Of a stretch of 64,000 nucleotides of DNA, positions 25,374 to 34,778 are shown in pieces; the stretch's first letter is position 1, and each line of letters begins with the position of its first letter. The position numbers and the translations under genes were made by a program. Below the pieces are notes generated by a model that was given only the letters and a program-made list of their open reading frames with translations, was not told the DNA's origin and made no database searches. Origin of the DNA: Arminella tubonensis (GTDB lineage Bacteria; Pseudomonadota; Alphaproteobacteria; Rhizobiales; Rhizobiaceae); contig NZ_PCDP01000048.1 of assembly GCF_003240585.1 (NCBI RefSeq), positions 30,494-94,493 of the forward strand, read 5' to 3'.

Positions 25374-26639
25374 TTAGGACCGCGCGAACTCCATCTGGTC
25401 GTAGTAGATCGGCAACACGGCCTTCGGCACGCGCTGTGCGATGGTGAGTTTTCCCGCGATGAAATAAAGCAGGAACGAGCCCACTTGGTAGGGATTGAGA
25501 ATGTCGATCTCGACGAAGGCACGGATCAGCAGCAACACCGCTACCCCGAAGAGAACATAGGATTCATTGTTGCGCAGATCGCCCAGTAGCCGCTTCAGGT
25601 GGCCAAAAAGGCTGACGAGCAGAACCATGCAAAGCAGGATCACGCCAACAAGACCGGTCTCGACGGTCGTCTCGATAAATGTGTTGTGGAAGTGGAACCC
25701 GCCGCGCGCCGTGATAAAGAATTCCTCCCAAAGCCGCTCGGGCTCCGAGAAACCCTGCACCCAGTACGCCTGGTAGCCGATGCCGAAGATGGGATGCAGT
25801 ACCGCCGCGGCTATTCCCTGCTGCCAGAGATAGGTCCGGCCGGTCAGCGTCGAATCTTTTCCGAACGCGCCGAGCACCAGATCCGTGGCGCCGAGATAGA
25901 CGCCTGCAACTGCGAAGACGGTGAAAAATACAGCCGCGGCGGTGAACAGCAGCTTGCGGTTCTTCGGCGACAGGAAAAGGATGACACGCATGCTGATGAT
26001 GAGAGCGACCACCGCGGCGGTGGTGATGACCGAGGTCGCGGACTGCGCTGCGAACAGGCAATAGGCGGACAGCAATCCGACGATACCGGCGCCGACGACC
26101 CAAATACGCCTTTCGCCGAGGACGAAGACAGCGGCGAAGGAGAAATAGATGCCGAGTGAGGCGTATAGGCCCAGCTGATTCTTCGAGTCGAAGGCGCCGA
26201 CAAAGCTGAACGTACCGTCGAGAATGTCGTATTCATAACGACCGAACGCCATCGAATAGAGCAGCACTAGCCCCACGCCCGCGACCGCCCCGAGCGTGAT
26301 TGTTCGGATATCGAGTACCCGCATGGCGATCAGCGCGCAGACGATGTGCGTCATGTACTGGATCGCCGCTCGCGCGGTGACGCTTGGTACCGCCGACCAG
26401 AATGTCGAAAGGCAGGCGACGATGCCGAAGGCGAACAGCCAGAGGTATTTCCGGTAGCTGCCAAGGACCACGCGGTAGTCGACCAGGACAAGCGGCATCC
26501 AAAGCGCGTAGTAGACGATGATCGAGGCCTGCCCGAACCTCGCCGAATAGGCAAAGACCATGAAGGACAGAGCAGTCGCGACGACGCCATAGGCGAAGTT
26601 GCCTCCCGGGCGAATGACCGTCGATGCCGCTACCTTCAT
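25374..26639 (-). CDS. exoQ: Exopolysaccharide polymerase (Wzy/O-antigen ligase family)
   Basis: A 421-residue protein with 10 to 12 membrane helices and the Wzy_C/O-antigen ligase loop (PIFGIGYQAYWVQGF and RGGFHFHNTFIETTVETGLV, with the conserved H-N-x-F). ExoQ polymerises lipid-linked octasaccharide repeats in the periplasm to give high-molecular-weight polymer. It follows exoF by nine bases. The C-terminus is cytoplasmic and short. Confidence 0.92.
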   Translation of the reverse strand: MKVAASTVIRPGGNFAYGVVATALSFMVFAYSARFGQASIIVYYALWMPLVLVDYRVVLGSYRKYLWLFAFGIVACLSTFWSAVPSVTARAAIQYMTHIVCALIAMRVLDIRTITLGAVAGVGLVLLYSMAFGRYEYDILDGTFSFVGAFDSKNQLGLYASLGIYFSFAAVFVLGERRIWVVGAGIVGLLSAYCLFAAQSATSVITTAAVVALIISMRVILFLSPKNRKLLFTAAAVFFTVFAVAGVYLGATDLVLGAFGKDSTLTGRTYLWQQGIAAAVLHPIFGIGYQAYWVQGFSEPERLWEEFFITARGGFHFHNTFIETTVETGLVGVILLCMVLLVSLFGHLKRLLGDLRNNESYVLFGVAVLLLIRAFVEIDILNPYQVGSFLLYFIAGKLTIAQRVPKAVLPIYYDQMEFARS

Positions 26640-26648
26640 GGAACCTCC

Positions 26649-27920
26649 TTACCGCATGTAGAGGCCGGCGGTGACCTTGATCAGGTCGCCCGGCAGCACC
26701 ACGGTATTCTCCTCAGCGGGAATTTCCTTGGGTTTGCCGTTCTCCTCACGGACGATCGAATAGGCGACACTGACGCCCTGCCCGTCGCCGCCAAGATGAG
26801 CGGCATCGGCAGACTGCACAACCGCTTCCTGCATCAAGGTCTGACTTGTCGTCAGCTTCAGCTGCAGCGTTTCGAGCTGGGTGTCGGTGTCCTGCATCTC
26901 CTGGGCGAGCTGATTGGCGCGGTCGTTCCGGAGCGTGATCTCGTCCTGGTCCGCTTTGCTGATGTCCTGCTTCGCCTTCAGGGATGCGGTGTCGATGTCG
27001 AGCAATGCTGCCTCGAGGTCGGCCGCGCGTTGCTCGGCCGTCAACTTGCGGGCGCTCAATGCGAGGCCCCTCTCCGCCAGATCCTCGACCTTGTCGCGAT
27101 CTTCCTTTGCCAGAACGAGCTGACCGTTTTGCGTGTCACTCTTTTTGGCGAGTGTGACGACTTCGCTTTGCAGCAGGGCCTTCAGATCGTCGAGCGCCTT
27201 AAGCTGCAAGGTCAGCTGCTTCGAGCGCGATTGCATGAGCGCCACTTCGCTGGCCATCATATTGGCCGCCTGCGGCAGGCTCTTCAGATCTTGCGGCATG
27301 TCGATCTTGTCACTGCCGTTAATTTCGGCTTCAAGGCGCGCTTTGCGCATCAGCAGTCGGCCGCGCTCGGCCATGAAGACGACCGCGTCGCCCTTGGCGG
27401 TGATGAAGTCACGGGCGAAGCGCTGTCCGGCATCGGCCCGACGCAACCCGCCACCGAGGCTGACTGCCTTCATGACAGTAAGATTGGGCGCGTAGGGATA
27501 TTCGCCGGGTGTCTGCACATCGCCCGACAGATAGAGCGGCCGGTACTGGGCAATTTCGACTGAGGCGGAAGGTCTGTCGCGAAGTCCGAACTGTTTCTGC
27601 AACGCGACACCGATCGCCTCGGCAATTTCGGCGGTCGTCTTGCCCGTGACCGGGAGGTCGCCGACAAACGGCAGCGAGACGTCGCCCGAGGCGCCGACGC
27701 TGTAGTCGCCACTGACGACGGACCAGTCACGAACTGTGCCTTCGGCCGTCTGCCATTCGGCAACACGCACCCGCAGCTTGTCCATCACACCGAGATGATA
27801 GTCGCCGGACGCAGCGTTGGCACCGCCTGATGCAAGGCAGATTCCAAGAAGTAATACGCCGGCGCGAGCGAAAGCCGCGGACCGACGTTTCGTGTATCTG
27901 TGAAGCAGGGCTTCGTTCAT
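26649..27920 (-). CDS. exoF: Polysaccharide export protein (OPX/Wza family)
   Basis: A 423-residue exported protein (signal peptide AGVLLLGICLASGGANA). The Poly_export domain reads YHLGVMDKLRVRVAEWQTAE, DYSVGASGDVSLPFVGDLPV and TAEIAEAIGVALQ. An SLBB-like domain follows (YLSGDVQTPGEYPYAPNLTV). Residues about 190-380 are rich in Lys, Glu, Ala and Leu and probably form a coiled coil, as expected for rhizobial ExoF. It acts with ExoP and ExoQ in chain export. Start chosen at MNEALLHRYTKRR, 68 bases after exoY. Confidence 0.93.
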   Translation of the reverse strand: MNEALLHRYTKRRSAAFARAGVLLLGICLASGGANAASGDYHLGVMDKLRVRVAEWQTAEGTVRDWSVVSGDYSVGASGDVSLPFVGDLPVTGKTTAEIAEAIGVALQKQFGLRDRPSASVEIAQYRPLYLSGDVQTPGEYPYAPNLTVMKAVSLGGGLRRADAGQRFARDFITAKGDAVVFMAERGRLLMRKARLEAEINGSDKIDMPQDLKSLPQAANMMASEVALMQSRSKQLTLQLKALDDLKALLQSEVVTLAKKSDTQNGQLVLAKEDRDKVEDLAERGLALSARKLTAEQRAADLEAALLDIDTASLKAKQDISKADQDEITLRNDRANQLAQEMQDTDTQLETLQLKLTTSQTLMQEAVVQSADAAHLGGDGQGVSVAYSIVREENGKPKEIPAEENTVVLPGDLIKVTAGLYMR

Positions 27921-27988
27921 GAAAGCTTCCCTGTTGTTGGGTAGCCGCTGCTCCTGGAAGCAGCGAAACCGATGTCCAAATTGCCTAC

Positions 27989-28669
27989 TCAGTAGCTGCC
28001 GCGCGAGAGGCAGACTGCGGGAATGGTTCTCGCAATGATGAGCATGTCGCGGCTGAGCGACCAGTTCTGGACATAATGTGTGTCGAAGGCGACGCGTGAC
28101 GCATAGGAGACGTCGTTGCGCCCGCTGACCTGCCAGAGGCCGGTCAGGCCGGGGCGGGTTTTGAGATAGTAGACAGCAGCGTGTTCATAGCGCTCGAGTT
28201 CTTCTTCGACCACCGGCCGCGGTCCAACCACGCTCATTTCACCGCGAATGATGTTCAAAAGCTGCGGTAGCTCATCAAGGCTGAGTTTGCGGAGAATCGA
28301 TCCCACCACGGTGACGCGGGGGTCGTTCTGCAGCTTGCGAGTGGCAAGCCATTCTTCAAGCGCTTGCGGGTTGGCCTTTAGATAAGCCTGCAGTACCCGG
28401 TCACCATCGGTTACCATGGTGCGGAACTTCAGGCAGCGAAAAGTCTTGCCATTATGTCCAACTCTTGGATGACCATAAAAGGCCGGCCCTTTGTCGGAGA
28501 GCTTTACCAAAAGCACTAGCATCAGAAACAGCGGACTGATGAAAACGAGTGCCAGGAAGGCTGAGGTGAAGTCGAAACTTCGCTTTAGAATACCACCGGT
28601 CGGTGGGAAGATGCCGGATTCTACGGCGCTGAAAAAAGCCGAATTGGCCGATCGTGTCGCAGACTTCAT
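27989..28669 (-). CDS. exoY: Undecaprenyl-phosphate galactose phosphotransferase, first step of EPS assembly
   Basis: A 226-residue bacterial sugar transferase. One N-terminal membrane hairpin (FTSAFLALVFISPLFLMLVL) precedes the catalytic domain with CLKFRTMVTDGDR, LSLDELPQLLNIIRGEMS, VGPRP and TRPGLTGLWQVSGRNDVSYA. ExoY moves galactose-1-phosphate to undecaprenyl phosphate and is held back by ExoX. Length equals the S. meliloti protein. It heads the exoYFQZ operon, whose promoter must lie in the long spacer to exoX. Confidence 0.94.
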   Translation of the reverse strand: MKSATRSANSAFFSAVESGIFPPTGGILKRSFDFTSAFLALVFISPLFLMLVLLVKLSDKGPAFYGHPRVGHNGKTFRCLKFRTMVTDGDRVLQAYLKANPQALEEWLATRKLQNDPRVTVVGSILRKLSLDELPQLLNIIRGEMSVVGPRPVVEEELERYEHAAVYYLKTRPGLTGLWQVSGRNDVSYASRVAFDTHYVQNWSLSRDMLIIARTIPAVCLSRGSY

Positions 28670-29504
28670 AGAGGTAACTCCACTTATGTTTGGCGATTGG
28701 TCGGGATGCCCTCGGGACGCTTAGTAACGCCATGCAGCAGCGAGTGTATGGTCAGAATTTGTTTTTTTAACCAAAATTTTGTGGCGGAGGAAATCCAACG
28801 GCCCTTTCAGAGGCATCCCGTCGCCGTTTCCTTTGTTTAGTTATTGCTTATACAGCGAGCTATATTATCCCATGTTTGGTATAGCCAAGAAGTAAGTATG
28901 ACTTTTCTCTTAAATATCGATGGGTCAGCATCAACTGAAGAACATCTGACCCTAGGTTAGGCCACGGAGATCTCGATCTATGCTGCATATTTCTTGAAGC
29001 TCATCATCACGGATCGGCAATAATCGCATGACTATTGCGATGCAGCATTATATTGCAATGCACATCTTGAGCCCACATTGCCACAATCTTTGTAATAAAA
29101 TTTGATTAACCCGCTGGCAATTGTGACCATCAGGGGAGCCGTTTGGCATGGCTAAAGTTGCAGCGCGACCCGATTGCAACGAAATGGCCAAAAGTCGCAT
29201 TGCGTTGTGGCATCAAGAAAAAATCGCGGCTTTTGCTGAGCGTTTGCTTGCACCAATCATTACAATCTTAAATAAAAGGTGTTGTTAAGTAAGATCAAAA
29301 ACATTGCCAGACGGGCCAGATTTCGCTCTCAGAAGGAAGGCAAGCTTTAACGACAATTGCTTAAACTGGCCTTCAATCGGAAAAGACGTTCGACAACCAG
29401 TTGAAATCAAACCGCCGTTAAAATATATTGCGTTTCAGGCCGTTGGGAGGGGGTCGTACCTCTGACAAACCTGTCTTTAGCGAACGGCAACGCGAGGTAA
29501 CCTT
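28670..29504. promoter_or_regulatory. Long AT-rich divergent regulatory region exoY/exoX
   Basis: These 835 bases hold no supportable gene. The stretch 28740-29300 is much more AT-rich than the surroundings, with runs such as TTTGTTTTTTTAACC and TTATTGCAATGCA. In rhizobia the exoX-exoY spacer is the main control point of exopolysaccharide synthesis, bound by regulators such as MucR. I can see AT-rich blocks that could serve but cannot place a specific site. A good ribosome binding site (GAGGTAA) precedes exoX. Confidence 0.6.
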
Positions 29505-29804
29505 ATGTACGCGCCACGCGTTTTCGTGAGCATGGTCGGAACCTTGGCAGTATTTGCCATAGCGACCTATTTTCTGAGCCATTCCCTGACAACTGCGCTG
29601 GTCGAGACTGTGATCTGTGCCGTTCTGCTACAGGTTGGCTATTTTGCCGGCATCCTGTTCTTGGTTCGAAAGGCGGAAAAGGCTCGCAGAAGCGCTTTGA
29701 CCGATTCGAACGTCATCCTGGGCGCCGCACCGACGCGCAATGACGACAAAGTCGTCGGAATTCCAGCAGGTACGCTGAACCGCTCCGAACCGTTCAAGCA
29801 CTGA
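29505..29804 (+). CDS. exoX: Exopolysaccharide production repressor
   Basis: A 99-residue protein with two N-terminal membrane helices (FVSMVGTLAVFAIATYFLSH; ETVICAVLLQVGYFAGILFL) and a polar tail. Size, topology and the AVLLQVGYF block match ExoX/PsiA-type inhibitors. These lower exopolysaccharide output in proportion to their dose relative to ExoY, probably by binding it at the membrane. It is divergent from exoY and followed by exoU. Confidence 0.9.
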   Translation: MYAPRVFVSMVGTLAVFAIATYFLSHSLTTALVETVICAVLLQVGYFAGILFLVRKAEKARRSALTDSNVILGAAPTRNDDKVVGIPAGTLNRSEPFKH

Positions 29805-29934
29805 ACTGACACGTCCTCGCTCTCACAATCCGTTTCCCCGCCCCCTCGTTTGCAGGCGGCTCCCTCCATCGTCATTTTTTTGCTGCACTGCGGTTGCCTC
29901 ATGAGCGGACGCGTTCTACGTCTTCGACAAAGCG

Positions 29935-30957
29935 ATGGAGGTTGACCTGGCAGAAACGGCAACAGAGGTGTGCGTGATCATCGCCGCCAAGAATGCAGCC
30001 GACACGATAGGCATGGCGGTGGCATCGGCTCTTCGAGAAAGCCAAGTGGCGGAGGTCGTAGTCGTCGATGACGGCTCGACTGACGAAACCGGCGCCGCGG
30101 CCCTCAAGGCCGATGACGGCAGCGGGCGCCTGGGCATTGCCCGGTTCGAGCGCAACAAGGGTCCGGCCGCCGCGCGAAATCATGCGATCCAGATTTCCCG
30201 TGCGCCGCTCATCAGCATTCTCGACGCCGACGATTTCTTCTTCCCCGGACGCTTCAAGGCCATGCTCGATAGCGACGACTGGGATTTCGTTGCCGACAAC
30301 ATTGCCTTCGTCGATGCCGAGACGATCTCTGGCGCACACGAGAAGCTCGCTCATTTCGCGCCGCGTCCCCGTTTCCTCGACCTTGTCGGCTTTGTGGAGG
30401 GCAACATCTCCAAGCGCGGCGTCAGGCGCGGTGAGATCGGCTTCCTGAAGCCCCTCATGCGCAGATCTTTCCTGGATGCGCACGAGCTTCGCTACAACGA
30501 AACGCTACGGCTCGGCGAAGACTACGACCTCTACGCTCGGGCACTTGCCGAGGGCGCTCGCTACAAGATCATTCATAGTTGTGGCTATGGCGCGGTTGTC
30601 CGTGGTGATTCTCTAAGCGGCCTTCATCGCACGGAGGATCTTCGACGACTTTACGAGGCGGATCGGGCAATCCTGGCGGGCGCGAATCTCTCTCCGGCGG
30701 CGATCACCTCGCTGCGCCGGCATGAGCGTCATGTCCGCGCTCGGTACGAGCAGCGTCATTTCCTGGATATCAAGGCACAATCGGGCATCGGCCCGGCTTT
30801 CGCCTACGCGCTCCGGAATCTCGGTGCGGTTCCAGCGATTGCGGGTCATATTCTTGCCGACAAGACCGAACGCTTCCGCAATCGCGGCGGCACACCGTTG
30901 GCATTCGCCGGCAGCGGGGGTCTGCGCTATCTACTGCAGGACCCCGGCGACCGTTAA
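29935..30957 (+). CDS. exoU: Family 2 glycosyltransferase, ExoU-like
   Basis: A 340-residue GT-A glycosyltransferase. Nucleotide-sugar motifs are EVVVVDDGSTDETGAAALKA and SILDADDFFFPGRF; RLGEDYDLYARALAEGARY is the acceptor-side ED motif. No membrane segment. In S. meliloti ExoU adds the last glucose-type residue of the octasaccharide side chain. Assignment rests on position between exoX and exoV and on length. The ATG at 29935 lacks a strong upstream ribosome binding site. Confidence 0.85.
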   Translation: MEVDLAETATEVCVIIAAKNAADTIGMAVASALRESQVAEVVVVDDGSTDETGAAALKADDGSGRLGIARFERNKGPAAARNHAIQISRAPLISILDADDFFFPGRFKAMLDSDDWDFVADNIAFVDAETISGAHEKLAHFAPRPRFLDLVGFVEGNISKRGVRRGEIGFLKPLMRRSFLDAHELRYNETLRLGEDYDLYARALAEGARYKIIHSCGYGAVVRGDSLSGLHRTEDLRRLYEADRAILAGANLSPAAITSLRRHERHVRARYEQRHFLDIKAQSGIGPAFAYALRNLGAVPAIAGHILADKTERFRNRGGTPLAFAGSGGLRYLLQDPGDR

Positions 30958-30975
30958 CGCGGTTTCATCGATGCG

Positions 30976-31917
30976 TCAGAAATAGTCGCGTCGGATTTCG
31001 CCGACGACATCGAACAGCTGTTGCTTTCGACGCGCCAGCGTTGCGTCAGCGCTGAGTTGAGGGGTCGCCTTGGCTGCTTGCCAAAGCGCCAAGGCCGACG
31101 GCACGGCCAACGCCTGCTTTGCCATGCCTCGCAGCGACGTCTGCCGCGGCTCGGCAACCGTGACCGTGTCTCCGAACCCGGGTCGGCTGTGCTTTTCCGG
31201 CATGTCGTTGCGCTCGAACTCCACTCCCCAGAACTTCGCACCCTTGGCGATGGCTTCGGCGCGCGTTGAAACGGGAACGTGCTTCGGGGCATAGGTCACC
31301 CCGACGGTGCTCGCCCAATCGTTCCACTTGAAACTGTTGATTGAACGCGACGTGCTGACAGCAATCCAGGGCACGCGGAAAGCGTCGGCAAGAATGGCGC
31401 CGTGCATGGATTCGGCGACAATCAGGTCGGATTGGGCAATCTCGCGAATGACGGCCTTCGCCTCACCGCGCGGATCGAGATAGCTCAAGCCGACGGTTTT
31501 GCAGATTGCCGGCCAGATGCCGGCTGCCGCCGACTCCCAATGCGGGATGAAGGTCCGGCGGCCATTTTTCGGCAGGTTCTGAAATTCCGGCATCTCGGTG
31601 ACCATGACTGCCGGATCGATGATGCCCTTCTCCGGTGGAAGGCCGACCTTCTTAGCCGTCAACGGTCCGCGGACACAGCGAATATCCCATTGGCTGGCGT
31701 TGCTCATATCGGGGAGCGTGCCGTATCCAAAGCCGCTGCCGACGACGAGTTTGTGTCCGACCGGTGCTAGCAGATCGGCATTGAGGACGGTACCGACGCC
31801 AACGAGAAGCGTTTCCTCATGGACCTCGCGCAGGCCGGGAAGGAGGAAATCCCAGAGCCACAGGTTAAGGTCGTCACCGAAATTGCCGTGGTCCGATTCC
31901 CAATAGAACGGCTTCAT
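30976..31917 (-). CDS. exoV: Polysaccharide pyruvyl transferase
   Basis: A 313-residue member of the PS_pyruv_trans family. It starts MKPFYWESDHGNFGDDLNLW (the NxGDxL motif). Other blocks are DIRCVRGPLTAKKVGLP, DPAVMVTEMPEF, FIPHWESAA and DLIVAESMHGAILADAFRVP, the conserved SMHG-like site. ExoV adds the pyruvate ketal to the terminal sugar of succinoglycan. It is convergent with exoU (18-base gap) and downstream of exoW. Confidence 0.92.
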   Translation of the reverse strand: MKPFYWESDHGNFGDDLNLWLWDFLLPGLREVHEETLLVGVGTVLNADLLAPVGHKLVVGSGFGYGTLPDMSNASQWDIRCVRGPLTAKKVGLPPEKGIIDPAVMVTEMPEFQNLPKNGRRTFIPHWESAAAGIWPAICKTVGLSYLDPRGEAKAVIREIAQSDLIVAESMHGAILADAFRVPWIAVSTSRSINSFKWNDWASTVGVTYAPKHVPVSTRAEAIAKGAKFWGVEFERNDMPEKHSRPGFGDTVTVAEPRQTSLRGMAKQALAVPSALALWQAAKATPQLSADATLARRKQQLFDVVGEIRRDYF

Positions 31918-32018
31918 AGAGGTCTCCTTGCTGTCTTTAGGAAAGGCTGAACGCGGCGCAAGGCCGCGTTAGAAATTGCTGAAAGCCCGCATAGACGACT
32001 TTGCTGCATGTGCGAAGG

Positions 32019-32978
32019 CTAGCGGGAGATTTTGCCGACTGCAAGCTGCACGGCGCTCTGAAGGATCGCCGGATCCCGCCATGCCCACTCGGCGAGCAGG
32101 CGCAGCTGCGGTAATTTGCGATGCTTGAGCTGTTTGAACTGGCTCCAGAGCGCCTGTTTGCGCGCCGTATCCTTGTAGGAGCGAATCGACGCTACGTCAT
32201 TGGGACGACGCGAGAAACGGGATTCGAGAGTATCGAGTGCGATCCATGTATTGAACTGCTGGCGCGCGAACTGAGGCGAATTATTATCGATGCTGTGAAA
32301 AATATTCACTCCCTCTCCGCGTAACGCACCTTTTTCGTCACAGAGCAGCACGCGCTTTGCCGCCAGCATGCAATCGCAAAAGAACAGCACGTCCTCGGCT
32401 GCAAGGCGCAACGCGGCGTCGAACCGGACATTCTCGAACAGTGACCGTCCGATCGCCATGCAGGAAAGGTGCAGGAAGCCCCAGTCTTTCAGCATGACGC
32501 TGGCGATATCCGGGATCTCAATCACCAGTGGGGTATCCGAAAGCGGAACGGCCTTTTCCGATTTCGCAAGCTCCGCAATGCTGAAATGATAATCGAATTC
32601 CGCGCCGCCGTGGATCGACGCCCAGTAGCAATCGCCATTGAAGCGCTGCAGGCTGTCGTGAGCGTTCTGCAGATGCTCCGGCGCCCAGATATCGTCGGAA
32701 TCCAGGAAGGCAACGAAGCGGGTCGACGCGGGGACATGGTCGAGCCCCGTGTTGCGCGCGCCCCCTGGTCCACCGTTCTTCTGGCGGATGACGGTGATCC
32801 GGGAACGCTCTTCGCTGGTCAGAAAATCGAGATCGCCTTCCGGCGGAACAGGCGATTCGTCATCGACGATGACAACATCGAAATCCTGGAACGTCTGCCC
32901 AAAAACGGAGGACAGGGCCCGTTGCAATATCCCGACCTGTCTCTGGTAGAAGGGAATGATAATCGTGAATGTCGCCAT
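32019..32978 (-). CDS. exoW: Family 2 glycosyltransferase, ExoW-like
   Basis: A 319-residue GT-A enzyme with IIIPFYQRQVGILQRALSSV, DVVIVDDESPVPPEGD, GGPGGARNTGLDH and AFLDSDDIWAPEHL; AAEDVLFFCDCMLA is the acceptor motif. ExoW adds a beta-linked glucose to the side chain in S. meliloti and has exactly this length there. It precedes exoV on the minus strand, 101 bases away. The usual downstream partner order exoT-exoW-exoV is broken here: no exoT is seen. Confidence 0.88.
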   Translation of the reverse strand: MATFTIIIPFYQRQVGILQRALSSVFGQTFQDFDVVIVDDESPVPPEGDLDFLTSEERSRITVIRQKNGGPGGARNTGLDHVPASTRFVAFLDSDDIWAPEHLQNAHDSLQRFNGDCYWASIHGGAEFDYHFSIAELAKSEKAVPLSDTPLVIEIPDIASVMLKDWGFLHLSCMAIGRSLFENVRFDAALRLAAEDVLFFCDCMLAAKRVLLCDEKGALRGEGVNIFHSIDNNSPQFARQQFNTWIALDTLESRFSRRPNDVASIRSYKDTARKQALWSQFKQLKHRKLPQLRLLAEWAWRDPAILQSAVQLAVGKISR

Positions 32979-33935
32979 TTTCTTGCCCTTGCGATTTTCG
33001 AGGAGGGGTTTGCGGTCTGTTCGATCAAGCAGCAGTCATGCGTCTTCCGGCGGCTTTCCGTCGAATTTTTCATAACAATTTCAAAGACTAGAATGCCGCG
33101 ATGCCTTCATTGGTCAACGTCGCATGGGTCTCGAACAATGCCGGTTGGAGCATATTATGCAAGACAAGTACATTCGGGCTGAAGTTTGTCGCGGCGCCGA
33201 TTTTGATCCGTATTATCGGTCATCAGCAATCTTGGACTGTCTTCGCGGCGCTGGAAGCTGTGCGGTTTCTGGTCAAGACTGGCGGGCGGACTGAGCTTTT
33301 CGCATTGGCCAGCGCCTGCAATCTCTGCCTCGCAAAAGCGGTGACGATGCGATTGGAAATAGCGGCTCCCCTGCGCCCTACACCAGAGATTCGCCCGCAA
33401 CTGCAAACTGACGCGCACATAATCCGCAACCAAAAAGGAGCATTGCGGCCTTAATCTGTCCACTTTTGATCAGAAAATATCTCGCGGTGCGGAAAAAATC
33501 TTCACCTTGCTAAAAAAGTTCGGGCTTGCGGGCTCATGCCGTTAGGGCAGTTTTGACAGTATCCGAAACTGCCCCAAAGGCATTGAACGCCAACAGTTTT
33601 CGCGGATTTTTTTCAGAATGCTACATCTCATTTTCGCACGGTAATCCGATCGGGTTATCCAGTGCCGAATTGGGATTCAGCGATTTTTTTGCTGCAGTGC
33701 CATATTTTCTTCCGTGAATTCGCTCTAACTTATGGATGCGGGCCTAAGTCTGCTCTGGTTGAATCGGCTGCGACGGGAGGCGTAGCTCAATAGGGTGACT
33801 GACAACGTGAACTTTGATGCGAATGTTTTATCTCGAATAAATTTAATGCACGTCGCGTCCCAATCGAATGGGAAATCTGCGGCAGCATTTCTGTCCATGG
33901 CAGAACCGGCCAATCCCCAAAGCGAAGGTGGCACC
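32979..33935. promoter_or_regulatory. 957-base spacer between exoW and exoK
   Basis: No frame in this stretch has a recognisable domain; the longest (about 33101-33454, either strand) lack plausible protein composition. From 33480 to 33760 the sequence is AT-rich. In S. meliloti exoT, exoI and exoH lie at this point. I see neither these genes nor convincing remnants. The region probably carries the divergent promoters of exoWV and exoKLAMON. AAGGTGG precedes the exoK start. Confidence 0.5.
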
Positions 33936-34736
33936 ATGACGACAACAAGCGCCCATGCGCGAAAACTTTCTGTTGCTGCACTCGCTATATGTAGCATTGC
34001 AGTCTTTCCTTTTTCCGCCTCGGCGCAGGAGGATCAGGCGACCGGTACGTCCTTCGTGGACAATTTCGACCACGTGAACCCAGGCCTCTGGTATGTGTCC
34101 GACGGCTGGAACAACGGTCCACACCAGAACTGCACCTGGTCGAAAAAACAGGTCAACGTCGACAACGGCATCCTTCAGCTTCATTTTTCCGAGCAGAAGA
34201 CCGCCGACCGAAATTATGCCTGCGGCGAAATTTCGACGCTGAAGCGCTATGGCTATGGCACCTATGAAGCGCGGATCAAGTCGGCGACCGACTCCGGGCT
34301 CAATTCGGCGTTTTTCACCTATATCGGGCCGAGCGACAAGAAGCCGCACGACGAGATAGATTTCGAAGTCCTCGGCAAGAACACCGGTCAGGTGCAGGTC
34401 AACCAGTACATCTCCGCCAAGGGCGGCAATGAAAAGGTGGTACCCGTCCCCGGTGGAGCCGACAAGGGCTTCAACGACTATGCCTTCGTCTGGGAAAAAG
34501 ACCGGCTTCGCTACTATCTGAACGGCCGCCTCGTCCAGGAAGTGACCGATCCCTCGAAGATCCCCACCCATGCGCAGAAGATATTCTTCAGCCTCTGGGG
34601 CACCGATACGCTTTCTGGCTGGATGGGCAAACTTGCCTACACCCAACCGGCAACTATGCAGGTGGACCGCGTCGCCTTCACCGCCGCCGGCGAAAAATGC
34701 CAGTTTCCCGAATCCGTCGCTTGCGCGCTGAACTAA
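33936..34736 (+). CDS. exoK: Endo-beta-1,3-1,4-glucanase (GH16)
   Basis: A 266-residue secreted glycanase. The signal peptide is KLSVAALAICSIAVFPFSASA. The GH16 active site is HDEIDFEVLG (ExDxxE), and WYVSDGWNNGPHQNCTW and YACGEISTLKRYGYGTYEAR are conserved lichenase blocks. ExoK cuts nascent succinoglycan into lower-mass chains and affects biofilm structure. I use the ATG at 33936 because it follows AAGGTGG and gives the S. meliloti length; the frame extends to 33795. Confidence 0.93.
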   Translation: MTTTSAHARKLSVAALAICSIAVFPFSASAQEDQATGTSFVDNFDHVNPGLWYVSDGWNNGPHQNCTWSKKQVNVDNGILQLHFSEQKTADRNYACGEISTLKRYGYGTYEARIKSATDSGLNSAFFTYIGPSDKKPHDEIDFEVLGKNTGQVQVNQYISAKGGNEKVVPVPGGADKGFNDYAFVWEKDRLRYYLNGRLVQEVTDPSKIPTHAQKIFFSLWGTDTLSGWMGKLAYTQPATMQVDRVAFTAAGEKCQFPESVACALN

Positions 34737-34778
34737 CCCTGCGCGGCGCGATTGCTGGGCACGAAAACGGGATTTTGC

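Noticed and set aside
26346..27563. 405-residue frame opposite exoF and exoQ
   Set aside because: Spans two real genes on the other strand and has no domain.
32979..33935. Remnants of exoT, exoI or exoH in the exoW-exoK spacer
   Set aside because: No frame in either direction gives membrane segments or family motifs of these proteins.
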